Part shown: positions 24,885-32,711 of the stretch, piece after piece
Position numbering within the stretch: the stretch's first letter is position 1
Layout: each line of letters begins with the position of its first letter
Assembly (NCBI GenBank): GCA_020523905.1
Contig: JAJAPZ010000010.1
Location: 1 to 60,950 of the forward strand
Direction of reading: 5' to 3'
Origin: Candidatus Obscuribacterium magneticum
GTDB taxonomy: Bacteria; Elusimicrobiota; Elusimicrobia; F11
Length of the DNA stretch: 60,950 nt
Program-made: the position numbers and the translations under genes
Notes under the pieces: model-generated
What the model was told of the DNA's origin: nothing
What the model saw: the letters and a program-made list of their open reading frames with translations, nothing else
The model's database searches: none

Positions 24885-26825
24885 ATGACCAAACATATCG
24901 TCATTGAGTCCATCTGGCCCTGTGTGGACGGCGGCCGTTCCCCGATCAAAAGAGTGGTCGGGGACACGATTGCGGTCGAGGCCGATATTTTTCGAGACGG
25001 CCGCGAGATTATCCGCGCCGTCCTCAAATGGCGAAAAAAGTGGGACGAAAAATATCAGGAATCGCCCATGGTCCCCCTCATTAATGACCGTTGGCGGGGA
25101 GAATTTACCGTCACCGAAAATACGCGCACGATGTATACCCTTGAAGCCTGGACGGACCCCTTCGCCTCCTGGCGGGAGGATTTTCTGAAACGGATGCCCC
25201 AGGAGCCGCGCCTGGAGTGCGAAATCAAGGAAGGGATCAGGCTCATCCAAACGGTCCTAGCGCGCGCCAAGGCGGCCGATAAAAAGTTTCTCAACGACGT
25301 CATCAAGAAGCTGGATGGGGACGGCCATCGGTTTGAACCCATCTGTGCGCTTTTAAAAGACGAACGCCTCCTGGGAATAATGACCCGCCTTGGGGAGCGC
25401 GCCGATGCGGTGACCTCAACGCCGGAAATGGAGGTGATTGTCGATCGGGAGCGGGCCTTGGTCGGAGCCTGGTATGAAATGTTTGTTCATTCTCAAGGGA
25501 CGGTCCCCGGGAAGATGGGGACTTTTGCGGATGCCAAAAAGCGGCTCCCCGATATCCGGAGCATGGGTTTTGATGTTGTTTATCTGGCGCCGATTCATCC
25601 GATCGGAGTGACGAGCCGCAAGGGCCCGAATAACGCGTTGAAAGCCGGGCCCAACGATCCCGGCTGTCCCTGGGCCGTCGGCGGAAAAAAGGGGGGACAT
25701 ACGGCCATCCATCCGGCGCTGGGGACGCTGGAGGATTTTGATGATTTTGTGAAAGCCGCCAAGGAATCCGGAATGGAGATCGCCCTGGACTTTGCCGTGC
25801 AGTGCTCGCCGGACCATCCCTGGGTCAAAGACCATCCCGATTGGTTCTACAAGCGGCCGGATGGATCGATCAAGTGCGCGGAAAATCCACCGAACAAGTA
25901 CGAAGATATTTATCCCCTTAACTTTGACGCGGCGGACTGGCGAAGAATTTGGGTGGAGATGAAGGAGGTCCTTCTTTTTTGGATACAGCACGGCGTAAAG
26001 ATCTTCCGTGTGGACAATCCGCATAACAAGCCCGTTTATTTCTGGCAGTGGCTGATCGAGGAAATCCAGTCGGAATATCCGGATGTCATTTTCCTGGCGG
26101 AGGCCTTCACGCGGCCGAAAATCATGAAGGCTCTCTCCAAGGCGGGATTCACCCAGTCCTACACGTATTTCACGTGGCGCCAGTCCAAATACGATTTTGC
26201 GGAGTACATGAAGGAATTGACGCAATCCGGCGTGCAGGAATATTTCCGGCCGAATTTCTTCACCAACACCCACGATGTCTTAAGCCCCATTCTCCAGCAA
26301 GGGGGGCGCCCGGCCTTTAAGACAAGGCTGGTGCTGGCAGCGTTCTTGTCGCCGTCCTATGGGATTTACAGCGGCTACGAGTTGTGTGAAAACCAGGCCG
26401 TCCCCGGCACCGAAGAGTATTTGAATTCAGAGAAGTATGAGATCAAGATACGGGATTGGAACAAACCCGGGCACATCAAGGATTACATCAAAATGGTGAA
26501 CCGGATCCGCAGCGAGAATCGGGCCCTGCAACAGCTCAACAACCTGAAATTTTTTCATGCAGAGAACGACCAAATCCTTCTTTTCGGTAAAAAAACAGCC
26601 GATAATTCGAATATAATTCTAGTCGCTGTCAATCTGGACCCCTTCCATGTGCAAGAGACGTCCGGCTTCATCCCGGCCGGCGACATCGGCGCCCGGCCCG
26701 GGGGCAGTTTCGAGGTGGTGGATTTGATCACGGGGCAGCGCTTCACATGGACGGAGAAGATTTTTATCAAGCTTGACCCGCAGGGAGAGCCGGCGCATAT
26801 CCTGAGAGTTGAGAAGAAATTCTGA
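24885..26825 (+). CDS. glgE: Alpha-1,4-glucan:maltose-1-phosphate maltosyltransferase GlgE
   Basis: This 646-residue GH13_3 enzyme adds maltosyl units from alpha-maltose 1-phosphate to growing alpha-glucan. The N-terminal beta domain (VVGDTIAVEADIFRDGRE) precedes the barrel. Barrel motifs are GFDVVYLAPIHPIGVTSRKG, the nucleophile Asp in IFRVDNPHNKPV (about residue 376), the acid/base Glu in IFLAEAFTRPKIM (about 404), and NFFTNTHDVLS. PSYGIYSGYELCE near the C-terminus is typical of GlgE. No maltokinase or trehalose synthase that would supply its donor occurs in this window. glgB is downstream beyond a repeat-filled gap. Confidence 0.95.
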   Translation: MTKHIVIESIWPCVDGGRSPIKRVVGDTIAVEADIFRDGREIIRAVLKWRKKWDEKYQESPMVPLINDRWRGEFTVTENTRTMYTLEAWTDPFASWREDFLKRMPQEPRLECEIKEGIRLIQTVLARAKAADKKFLNDVIKKLDGDGHRFEPICALLKDERLLGIMTRLGERADAVTSTPEMEVIVDRERALVGAWYEMFVHSQGTVPGKMGTFADAKKRLPDIRSMGFDVVYLAPIHPIGVTSRKGPNNALKAGPNDPGCPWAVGGKKGGHTAIHPALGTLEDFDDFVKAAKESGMEIALDFAVQCSPDHPWVKDHPDWFYKRPDGSIKCAENPPNKYEDIYPLNFDAADWRRIWVEMKEVLLFWIQHGVKIFRVDNPHNKPVYFWQWLIEEIQSEYPDVIFLAEAFTRPKIMKALSKAGFTQSYTYFTWRQSKYDFAEYMKELTQSGVQEYFRPNFFTNTHDVLSPILQQGGRPAFKTRLVLAAFLSPSYGIYSGYELCENQAVPGTEEYLNSEKYEIKIRDWNKPGHIKDYIKMVNRIRSENRALQQLNNLKFFHAENDQILLFGKKTADNSNIILVAVNLDPFHVQETSGFIPAGDIGARPGGSFEVVDLITGQRFTWTEKIFIKLDPQGEPAHILRVEKKF

Positions 26826-26834
26826 TGCCAAAGT

Positions 26835-27011
26835 GTCATTGCGAGCGAAGTGAAGCGTCATTCCCGCGAAAGCGGGAATCCATTCCGGTGTTCACGTTCT
26901 GGACCGTGTCACGGAACGGTCCCGTCGATTATTCCAATTATCGAAACGGGATTCCCGCTTTCGCGGGAATGACGTAAAGTGCTTCGGTCGCCGCGGCGAC
27001 TTAGCAATGAC
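26835..27011. repeat. Nested palindromic repeats between glgE and glgB, carries the 47-bp module
   Basis: Outer ends GTCATTGCGAGCGAAG (from 26835) and TTAGCAATGAC (to 27011) belong to the same type as 4969-5113. Inside lies an ATTCCCGCGAAAGCGGGAAT-type element (about 26856-26974) with loop GGTGTTCAC at 26887-26895. The 47-bp module is at 26904-26950. This looks like one element inserted within another. Confidence 0.8.
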
Positions 27012-27036
27012 TAATAGAAAGGAAGATGCCTAGTTT

Positions 27037-28962
27037 ATGAATCAGTCTACCAACAGCATTCAATACGATGTGTCCTTGTTGACCGACCAGGACCTCTACC
27101 TTTTTAACGAAGGGACCCATAGCCGCATGTATCAAAAGATGGGTGCCCATCAGGCGGATGTCAATGGAGCGAAGGGGATATATTTCGCGGTGTGGGCGCC
27201 CAACGCCGAGCATGTGACCGTGCTGGGGGACTTTAACGGCTGGCATGATTGGACGCATCATTTGAGAGCCCGCGGCCAGTCGGGGATTTGGGAAGGGTTT
27301 ATTCCCGGCGTCATGAAAGGCATGAAGTACAAGTTCAAAATCTTTTCCCGCCATAATGGATACTCCGTGTTGAAGACAGACCCCTATGGCATTTATCATG
27401 AGGAGCCGCCGAGGACCGCTTCCGTCATTTGGGACTTGGATTATAAGTGGGAGGACGGCGACTGGATGAAGGAGCGGCGGAAGCACAATGCGCACGATGC
27501 GCCGATCTCCATCTATGAGGTCCATCTGGGGTCCTGGCGCCGCGTTCCAGATGAGTGGAACCGGCCTTTGACCTATCGGGAGCTGGCCGAGCAGCTTCCA
27601 GAATACGTGTCCTACATGGGCTACACCCATGTGGAATTTCTTCCCGTGATGGAGCACCCGCTCTACCGGTCCTGGGGTTATCAGACGACGGGCTATTTTG
27701 CTCCCACCAGCCGCTACGGGACGCCCCAGGACTTCATGCATCTGATCGATCGGCTCCACCAGCGGGGCATCGGCGTCATCCTCGACTGGGTGCCGTCCCA
27801 TTTTCCGAGCGATCAGCACGGCCTGAGTTATTTTGACGGGACGCATATTTATGAGCACGCCGATCCCAAGCTGGGGTTTCACCCGGATTGGGCCAGCTCC
27901 ATTTTCAACTACGGCCGCCACGAGGTGCGCAGTTTTCTTTTGAGCAGCGCCCTTTATTGGTTTGATGTCTATCACATCGATGGGCTCCGGCTCGACGCGG
28001 TGGCGTCCATGCTCTATCTGGATTATTCGCGCAAGGAAGGCGAGTGGATCCCCAACATTTATGGCGGCCGTGAAAATCTGGACGCCATCAGTTTCCTTCG
28101 CCGGCTGAACGAGGAGATTTACAAGAATTATCCCGATGTTCAGACCTACGCGGAGGAATCGACCGCCTGGCCGATGGTGTCCCGGCCGACGTACGTGGGG
28201 GGCTTGGGGTTCGGCTTCAAATGGGACATGGGTTGGATGCACGACACCTTGGTCTATGTCTCGCATGATCCCGTCCACCGCAAGTTTCACCAGCAGGATT
28301 TGACCTTCCGGATGCTCTACGCTTTCACCGAGAATTTCGTGTTGCCTCTGTCCCACGATGAGGTCGTCCATGGCAAAGGGTCGTTGATCGGGAAGTTGCC
28401 GGGGGATGATTGGCAGAAATTCGCCGGCATGCGGCTTCTTTACGGCTATATGTTCACCCAGCCGGGCAAGCAGCTTCTGTTTATGGGCTGCGAATTCGGC
28501 CAGTGGGGGGAGTGGGATCATGATCAGAGCCTCGATTGGCACCTCCTGGATTACGACTTGCATCGGGGGTTGCTGCACTGGGTCCGGGATTTAAATCGGC
28601 TTTATCGGGACACGCCGGCTCTTTATGAAGTGGATGGCCATTCGCCGGGTTATGAGTGGGTGGACTGCAACGACTCCGACCAGAGTGTCATCACCTATAT
28701 GCGCTGGGGAAAGGACCGCCGTTCGGCGGTTCTGGCGGTGTGCAACTTTACGCCGATGCCGCGACATCATTACAAGGTGGGAGCGGCATTCCCTGGTTTT
28801 TGGCGGGAGATCATCAACAGCGATGCCCAGATGTACGGCGGGGGGAATTTCGGCAATTTCGGCGGCGTGTGGGCTCAAAACGAATGGTGGCACGGAAAGC
28901 CCCACACGCTTTATATAACGCTGCCTCCCTTGTCGATCGTGGTTCTCGAAGGGAGGGCTTAA
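27037..28962 (+). CDS. glgB: 1,4-alpha-glucan branching enzyme GlgB
   Basis: This 641-residue GH13_9 enzyme introduces alpha-1,6 branches into glycogen. The N-terminal CBM48 domain reads GIYFAVWAPNAEHVTVLGDF. The catalytic barrel has SIYEVHLGSWRR, the nucleophile Asp in DGLRLDAVASML (about residues 314-325), the acid/base Glu in VQTYAEESTAWP, and LPLSHDEVVHGKGSL. The region YLLFMG-type sequence QLLFMGCEFGQWGEWDHD follows. It starts at ATG 27037 with GAAAGGAAG somewhat far upstream. The next gene begins 10 bp after its stop. With glgE and malQ it forms an alpha-glucan building unit. Confidence 0.96.
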   Translation: MNQSTNSIQYDVSLLTDQDLYLFNEGTHSRMYQKMGAHQADVNGAKGIYFAVWAPNAEHVTVLGDFNGWHDWTHHLRARGQSGIWEGFIPGVMKGMKYKFKIFSRHNGYSVLKTDPYGIYHEEPPRTASVIWDLDYKWEDGDWMKERRKHNAHDAPISIYEVHLGSWRRVPDEWNRPLTYRELAEQLPEYVSYMGYTHVEFLPVMEHPLYRSWGYQTTGYFAPTSRYGTPQDFMHLIDRLHQRGIGVILDWVPSHFPSDQHGLSYFDGTHIYEHADPKLGFHPDWASSIFNYGRHEVRSFLLSSALYWFDVYHIDGLRLDAVASMLYLDYSRKEGEWIPNIYGGRENLDAISFLRRLNEEIYKNYPDVQTYAEESTAWPMVSRPTYVGGLGFGFKWDMGWMHDTLVYVSHDPVHRKFHQQDLTFRMLYAFTENFVLPLSHDEVVHGKGSLIGKLPGDDWQKFAGMRLLYGYMFTQPGKQLLFMGCEFGQWGEWDHDQSLDWHLLDYDLHRGLLHWVRDLNRLYRDTPALYEVDGHSPGYEWVDCNDSDQSVITYMRWGKDRRSAVLAVCNFTPMPRHHYKVGAAFPGFWREIINSDAQMYGGGNFGNFGGVWAQNEWWHGKPHTLYITLPPLSIVVLEGRA

Positions 28963-28972
28963 GACTTTCCTT

Positions 28973-31399
28973 ATGGAACGCTATATTTGTATACACGGTC
29001 ATTTTTATCAGCCGCCGCGGGAAAATGCGTGGCTGGAGGCGATTGAACTCCAGGATTCCGCCTTCCCCTACCATGATTGGAACGAGCGGATCACCGCCGA
29101 GTGTTACGCCCCGGACACCGCCGCCCGTATTTTGGATGAAAAGGACCGGATCATTCGCATCCTCAACAACTATACCAAGATCAGCTTCGATTTTGGTCCG
29201 ACCCTGCTCAATTGGATGGAGGACAAGTCTCCCCGGATCTACCAGGCGATTCTGCAGGCCGACAAGGCCAGTCAAAAGATCTTCTCCGGCCACGGCTCCG
29301 CCCTCGCCCAGTGCTACCATCATGTGATAATGCCCTTGGCGACCCGGAACGATAAATATACCCAAGTCCTATGGGGTCTCCGGGATTTCGAGCGCCGGTT
29401 CCAGAGAAAAGCGGAGGGCATGTGGCTGCCGGAAACCGCCGTCGATTTGGAATCGCTGGACATCATGGCGGAGTTGGGCGTTAAATTCACGATTCTGGCG
29501 CCGGGGCAGGCCAGCCGGTCCCGGAAAATCGGCGCGCGCAACTGGAAGGACGTCGCGGGCGCCAAGATCGACCCCACCATGCCCTATTTGTTGACGCTTC
29601 CTTCGGGCCGAACGATCACCCTCTTCTTCTATGATGGTCCCGTTTCCCGGGCGGTTGCATTTGAGGGCCTCTTGAATAACGGCGAAAATTTTGCGAAGCG
29701 CCTTAATTCCGTTTTTTCCGATGCGCGAACCTGGCCGGAGTTGGTTCATATTGCCACCGATGGCGAAAGTTACGGTCATCACCACCGTTATGGCGAGATG
29801 GCCCTGGCCTACGCCCTTCAGTATATCGAGTCGAATCACCTGGCCAAGATCACCAACTATGGGCAGTATCTGGAGCTTTTCCCGCCGACCCACGAGGTGG
29901 AGATTTTCGAAAAAACCTCCTGGAGCTGTTTCCATGGCGTGGGGCGGTGGAACAGCAATTGCGGTTGCAACTCGGGGCTCCACAAGAATTGGACGCAGGC
30001 CTGGCGGGCTCCCTTGCGGGAGTCGCTCGACTGGCTGCGGGATGCCGTTAACCCCCGCTACGAAGCCAAGGCGCGGGAGTTTTTTCATGATCCCTGGGCG
30101 GCGCGGAATGGCTACATTGAGTTTCTCTTCAATCGGGACCGGGAGAATCTGGATCAATTTTTAGGAAAGTTCGCCCACCGCATCTTGAGCGAACCGGAGA
30201 AGATCACGGTCCTTAAGTTGATGGAACTTGAGCGCCATCTGATGATGATGTATACGAGCTGCGGCTGGTTCTTCGACGATTTGTCCGGCATCGAGGCCGT
30301 GCAGATCATTCAGTACGCGGCCCGGGCCATTCAGCTGGCCGAACAGCTTTTTGGTGAAAATTTTGAAAATCAGTTCATCGAAAAGTTGTCCGTGGCCCGA
30401 AGCAACGTCCCTGAGCACGGGGATGGGCGGCTCATCTACGAAAAGTTTGTCAATTCGGCCAAGGTGGACTTGCTCAAAGTGGGGGCGCATTACGCGATGA
30501 GTTCCCTTTTTGCCGATTACGCGGAGGGAGCGACAATATATTGCTACACCGTCGATCGGGAGGATCATCAGGTGTTTGAAGCCGGCAAAGCAAAGCTTGC
30601 CGTCGGGCGTGTGACGGTGACTTCCCTCATTACATGGGAGACGGCCATTTTAAGTTTCGGCGTTCTTTCTTTCGGTGATCACAACGTCAACGGCGGCGTG
30701 CGGGAATATCAGGGGGAAGCCAGTTATCAAACCATGATCCAGGATGTGACCCAGGCCTTTTTTAAGGCGGATTTGCCGGAGACCTTGCGGGCCATGGATC
30801 GCCATTTCCTGCATTCCTCCTACTCTCTGAAAACCTTGTTCGGCGACGAGCAACGGCGCATTTTCAATACCATATTGGAAGCGACGTTGAACGAGATTGA
30901 GGCCGTGTATCGCCAGATTTATGAAAATCACGCGACCCTGATGCGCTTTCTGGCCGATTTGATGATTCCCCTTCCGAAAGCCCTCCAAACGGCGGCGGAA
31001 TTTGTTTTGAACATGCATCTGCGCCGGTATTTTGAGAGCGACAACCTCGATCTGGATGGGATTTCGGGCGTCATCGCCGACGCCAAAGCCAATAAAATTA
31101 ATCTGGCGTCGCCCGGTCTGGGATTTTCCTTCCAGAAGTCTTTGGAGAAGATGATGTCGTGGCTGAAGGACAATCCGTACGAGTTATCGATCCTGGAGAA
31201 TTTGGAGTCGGCGGTCAACCTTCTCTCCGCCACCCCTTTTGATGTGGATTTGTGGGAGATTCAGAATAATTTTTACGAAATGCTTCAGATGATCTATCCG
31301 ATTCAGAAAGCGCGCATGACCGAAGGGGATGAAACCGCCCCCGACTGGATCAAAGCCTTCGAATCGTTGGGGCACATGCTGCACGTGCGCGTGCCCTAG
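28973..31399 (+). CDS. GH57 family glycoside hydrolase with DUF3536 domain
   Basis: This 808-residue protein starts ICIHGHFYQPPRENAWLE, the first conserved GH57 motif. The GH57 core continues with SGHGSALAQCYHHVIMPLA, then MWLPETAVDLESLDIMAELG, where Glu is the likely nucleophile, and IATDGESYGHHHRYGEMAL with the likely acid/base Asp. The large C-terminal half is the DUF3536 region with helical content (LSATPFDVDLWEIQNNFYEM). Members are annotated as alpha-amylase or glucanotransferase-like, but the true reaction is not established. Its position directly after glgB argues for an alpha-glucan substrate. No signal peptide is seen, so it is cytosolic. It converges with the M48 protease gene 14 bp away. 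Confidence 0.88.
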   Translation: MERYICIHGHFYQPPRENAWLEAIELQDSAFPYHDWNERITAECYAPDTAARILDEKDRIIRILNNYTKISFDFGPTLLNWMEDKSPRIYQAILQADKASQKIFSGHGSALAQCYHHVIMPLATRNDKYTQVLWGLRDFERRFQRKAEGMWLPETAVDLESLDIMAELGVKFTILAPGQASRSRKIGARNWKDVAGAKIDPTMPYLLTLPSGRTITLFFYDGPVSRAVAFEGLLNNGENFAKRLNSVFSDARTWPELVHIATDGESYGHHHRYGEMALAYALQYIESNHLAKITNYGQYLELFPPTHEVEIFEKTSWSCFHGVGRWNSNCGCNSGLHKNWTQAWRAPLRESLDWLRDAVNPRYEAKAREFFHDPWAARNGYIEFLFNRDRENLDQFLGKFAHRILSEPEKITVLKLMELERHLMMMYTSCGWFFDDLSGIEAVQIIQYAARAIQLAEQLFGENFENQFIEKLSVARSNVPEHGDGRLIYEKFVNSAKVDLLKVGAHYAMSSLFADYAEGATIYCYTVDREDHQVFEAGKAKLAVGRVTVTSLITWETAILSFGVLSFGDHNVNGGVREYQGEASYQTMIQDVTQAFFKADLPETLRAMDRHFLHSSYSLKTLFGDEQRRIFNTILEATLNEIEAVYRQIYENHATLMRFLADLMIPLPKALQTAAEFVLNMHLRRYFESDNLDLDGISGVIADAKANKINLASPGLGFSFQKSLEKMMSWLKDNPYELSILENLESAVNLLSATPFDVDLWEIQNNFYEMLQMIYPIQKARMTEGDETAPDWIKAFESLGHMLHVRVP

Positions 31400-31413
31400 A
31401 AGCTTGCCCGGCC

Positions 31414-32697
31414 CTACCCGAACCGAAACCGCCGCATAATTTGTTCGATGTCCAGAAGATAAGTCTCCATTTTTTCCAGGGGAGCTTCGCAGATAAGAAC
31501 ATACCCCCGGCCTTTTCGGAGGGTGGCGTAAAGCCTCACCTCGACCGGCTCTCCGCGGGACGAAAGGCCTTTATAGCGGCCCAAATAGCCGTAGCCGGCA
31601 TTGTAGAGGACGTCGCGGCCGTTCGAAAACTGGAATCCCTCGTTCTGGGCGTATTTGTAGGCGAGTTCTTCGGCGGTCGTGATGGAGGTGCTCAAGCGCA
31701 CGACCTGCAAACGTCCTTCCCCTTTGTTGTCTTTCGTGTGAAAGGACACCAGGGACTGCGGTTGAAAATACCCCAGGAGCCAATTGTCGGGCACCGTCAA
31801 TTGAAGCCTGTGGATGTTATTGATATAGGTTTGCTGGCGAATTTCCCCCCGTTCGCTGAAATCAACTTTGGGGAGGAGGTCTTTCATCTTTTGGTAGGCC
31901 TCTCGATAAGATGTGGCGATATCACGGGGGCCTGTCCCGATCATGCTTTCGATTTTCTGTATCCGCTCTTGGATGGGCGGATGCGTGCGAAAATAGAGGT
32001 CCCAACCTTTTGTTTCATCCCCTTCCTGTTTCTCCAGCTCTTTAAGAAAGCTGAGGCTGGCCTGCGGATCATAGCCGGCGCGAATCATGTATTGGAGTCC
32101 TAAATCGTCCGCCTCCGATTCTTTTTCCCGACTGTATCCCAGAAGATAGAGGGAAGAAAAAAGATCGGCGGTGTTGGCGACCATGAGCATGGCTTCGGGC
32201 CCCAAGGTAATGGCGGCGCCAATGGTGCCCAAAATGGTCAGTGCGTTTTGCCCCATCTCCTTCTGGATGAGCTGGACGCCGTGAAGGGCGGCCACGTGAG
32301 AAATTTCGTGGGCCAGGACCATGGCCAGTTCGGCTTCATCGTCGATGCTCTCCAATAGGCCGCGGGTGACGAAAATAAAGCCGCCGGGCACGGCGAAGGC
32401 GTTCACCAGGTCGCTGTTTAAAACAGTGAAGTCATAATCGACCGTGGGCCGGTCGCTCACCGCCGCCAGCTTTTGCCCAACGCGATTGACGTAGGCCGCC
32501 ACGGATGTACTTTCCAACACCTGGTATTGCTCGAGGATTTTTTTCTTGGTCTCCAACCCGATCCGCCGCTCCGATTCCGCCGAAAGAAGGCGCGCATGCA
32601 CTTTTTTGGTGGCGGGATTCCGGATGCAACCGGTTATGCTTGCCAGGCCGAATAAGCCGGCGAGAAGGAAAGGTTTAATGGCGGAGTTCATGTTCAT
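31414..32697 (-). CDS. M48-family zinc metalloprotease lipoprotein (BepA/LoiP-like)
   Basis: This protein of about 427 residues is exported and probably lipid-anchored. The N-terminus MNMNSAIKPFLLAGLFGLAS ends in the lipobox ITGC at residue 24. The protease motif HEISH is at about 130-134 in LAMVLAHEISHVAALHG, with the third zinc ligand in EKESEADDLGLQY. A C-terminal half without known motif follows (YLGRYKGLSSRGEPVEVRL). Related periplasmic M48 proteases clear misfolded outer membrane proteins. ATG 32697 is chosen because it immediately precedes the signal peptide; the frame extends further upstream into the next gene. No clear ribosome-binding site is visible. Confidence 0.88.
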   Translation of the reverse strand: MNMNSAIKPFLLAGLFGLASITGCIRNPATKKVHARLLSAESERRIGLETKKKILEQYQVLESTSVAAYVNRVGQKLAAVSDRPTVDYDFTVLNSDLVNAFAVPGGFIFVTRGLLESIDDEAELAMVLAHEISHVAALHGVQLIQKEMGQNALTILGTIGAAITLGPEAMLMVANTADLFSSLYLLGYSREKESEADDLGLQYMIRAGYDPQASLSFLKELEKQEGDETKGWDLYFRTHPPIQERIQKIESMIGTGPRDIATSYREAYQKMKDLLPKVDFSERGEIRQQTYINNIHRLQLTVPDNWLLGYFQPQSLVSFHTKDNKGEGRLQVVRLSTSITTAEELAYKYAQNEGFQFSNGRDVLYNAGYGYLGRYKGLSSRGEPVEVRLYATLRKGRGYVLICEAPLEKMETYLLDIEQIMRRFRFG

Positions 32698-32711
32698 GGA
32701 GAAGGACCGTT

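Noticed and set aside
27001..28578. Antisense reading frame of 525 codons across glgB
   Set aside because: The sense strand encodes a full GlgB with all catalytic motifs. GC-rich third positions commonly create such antisense frames.
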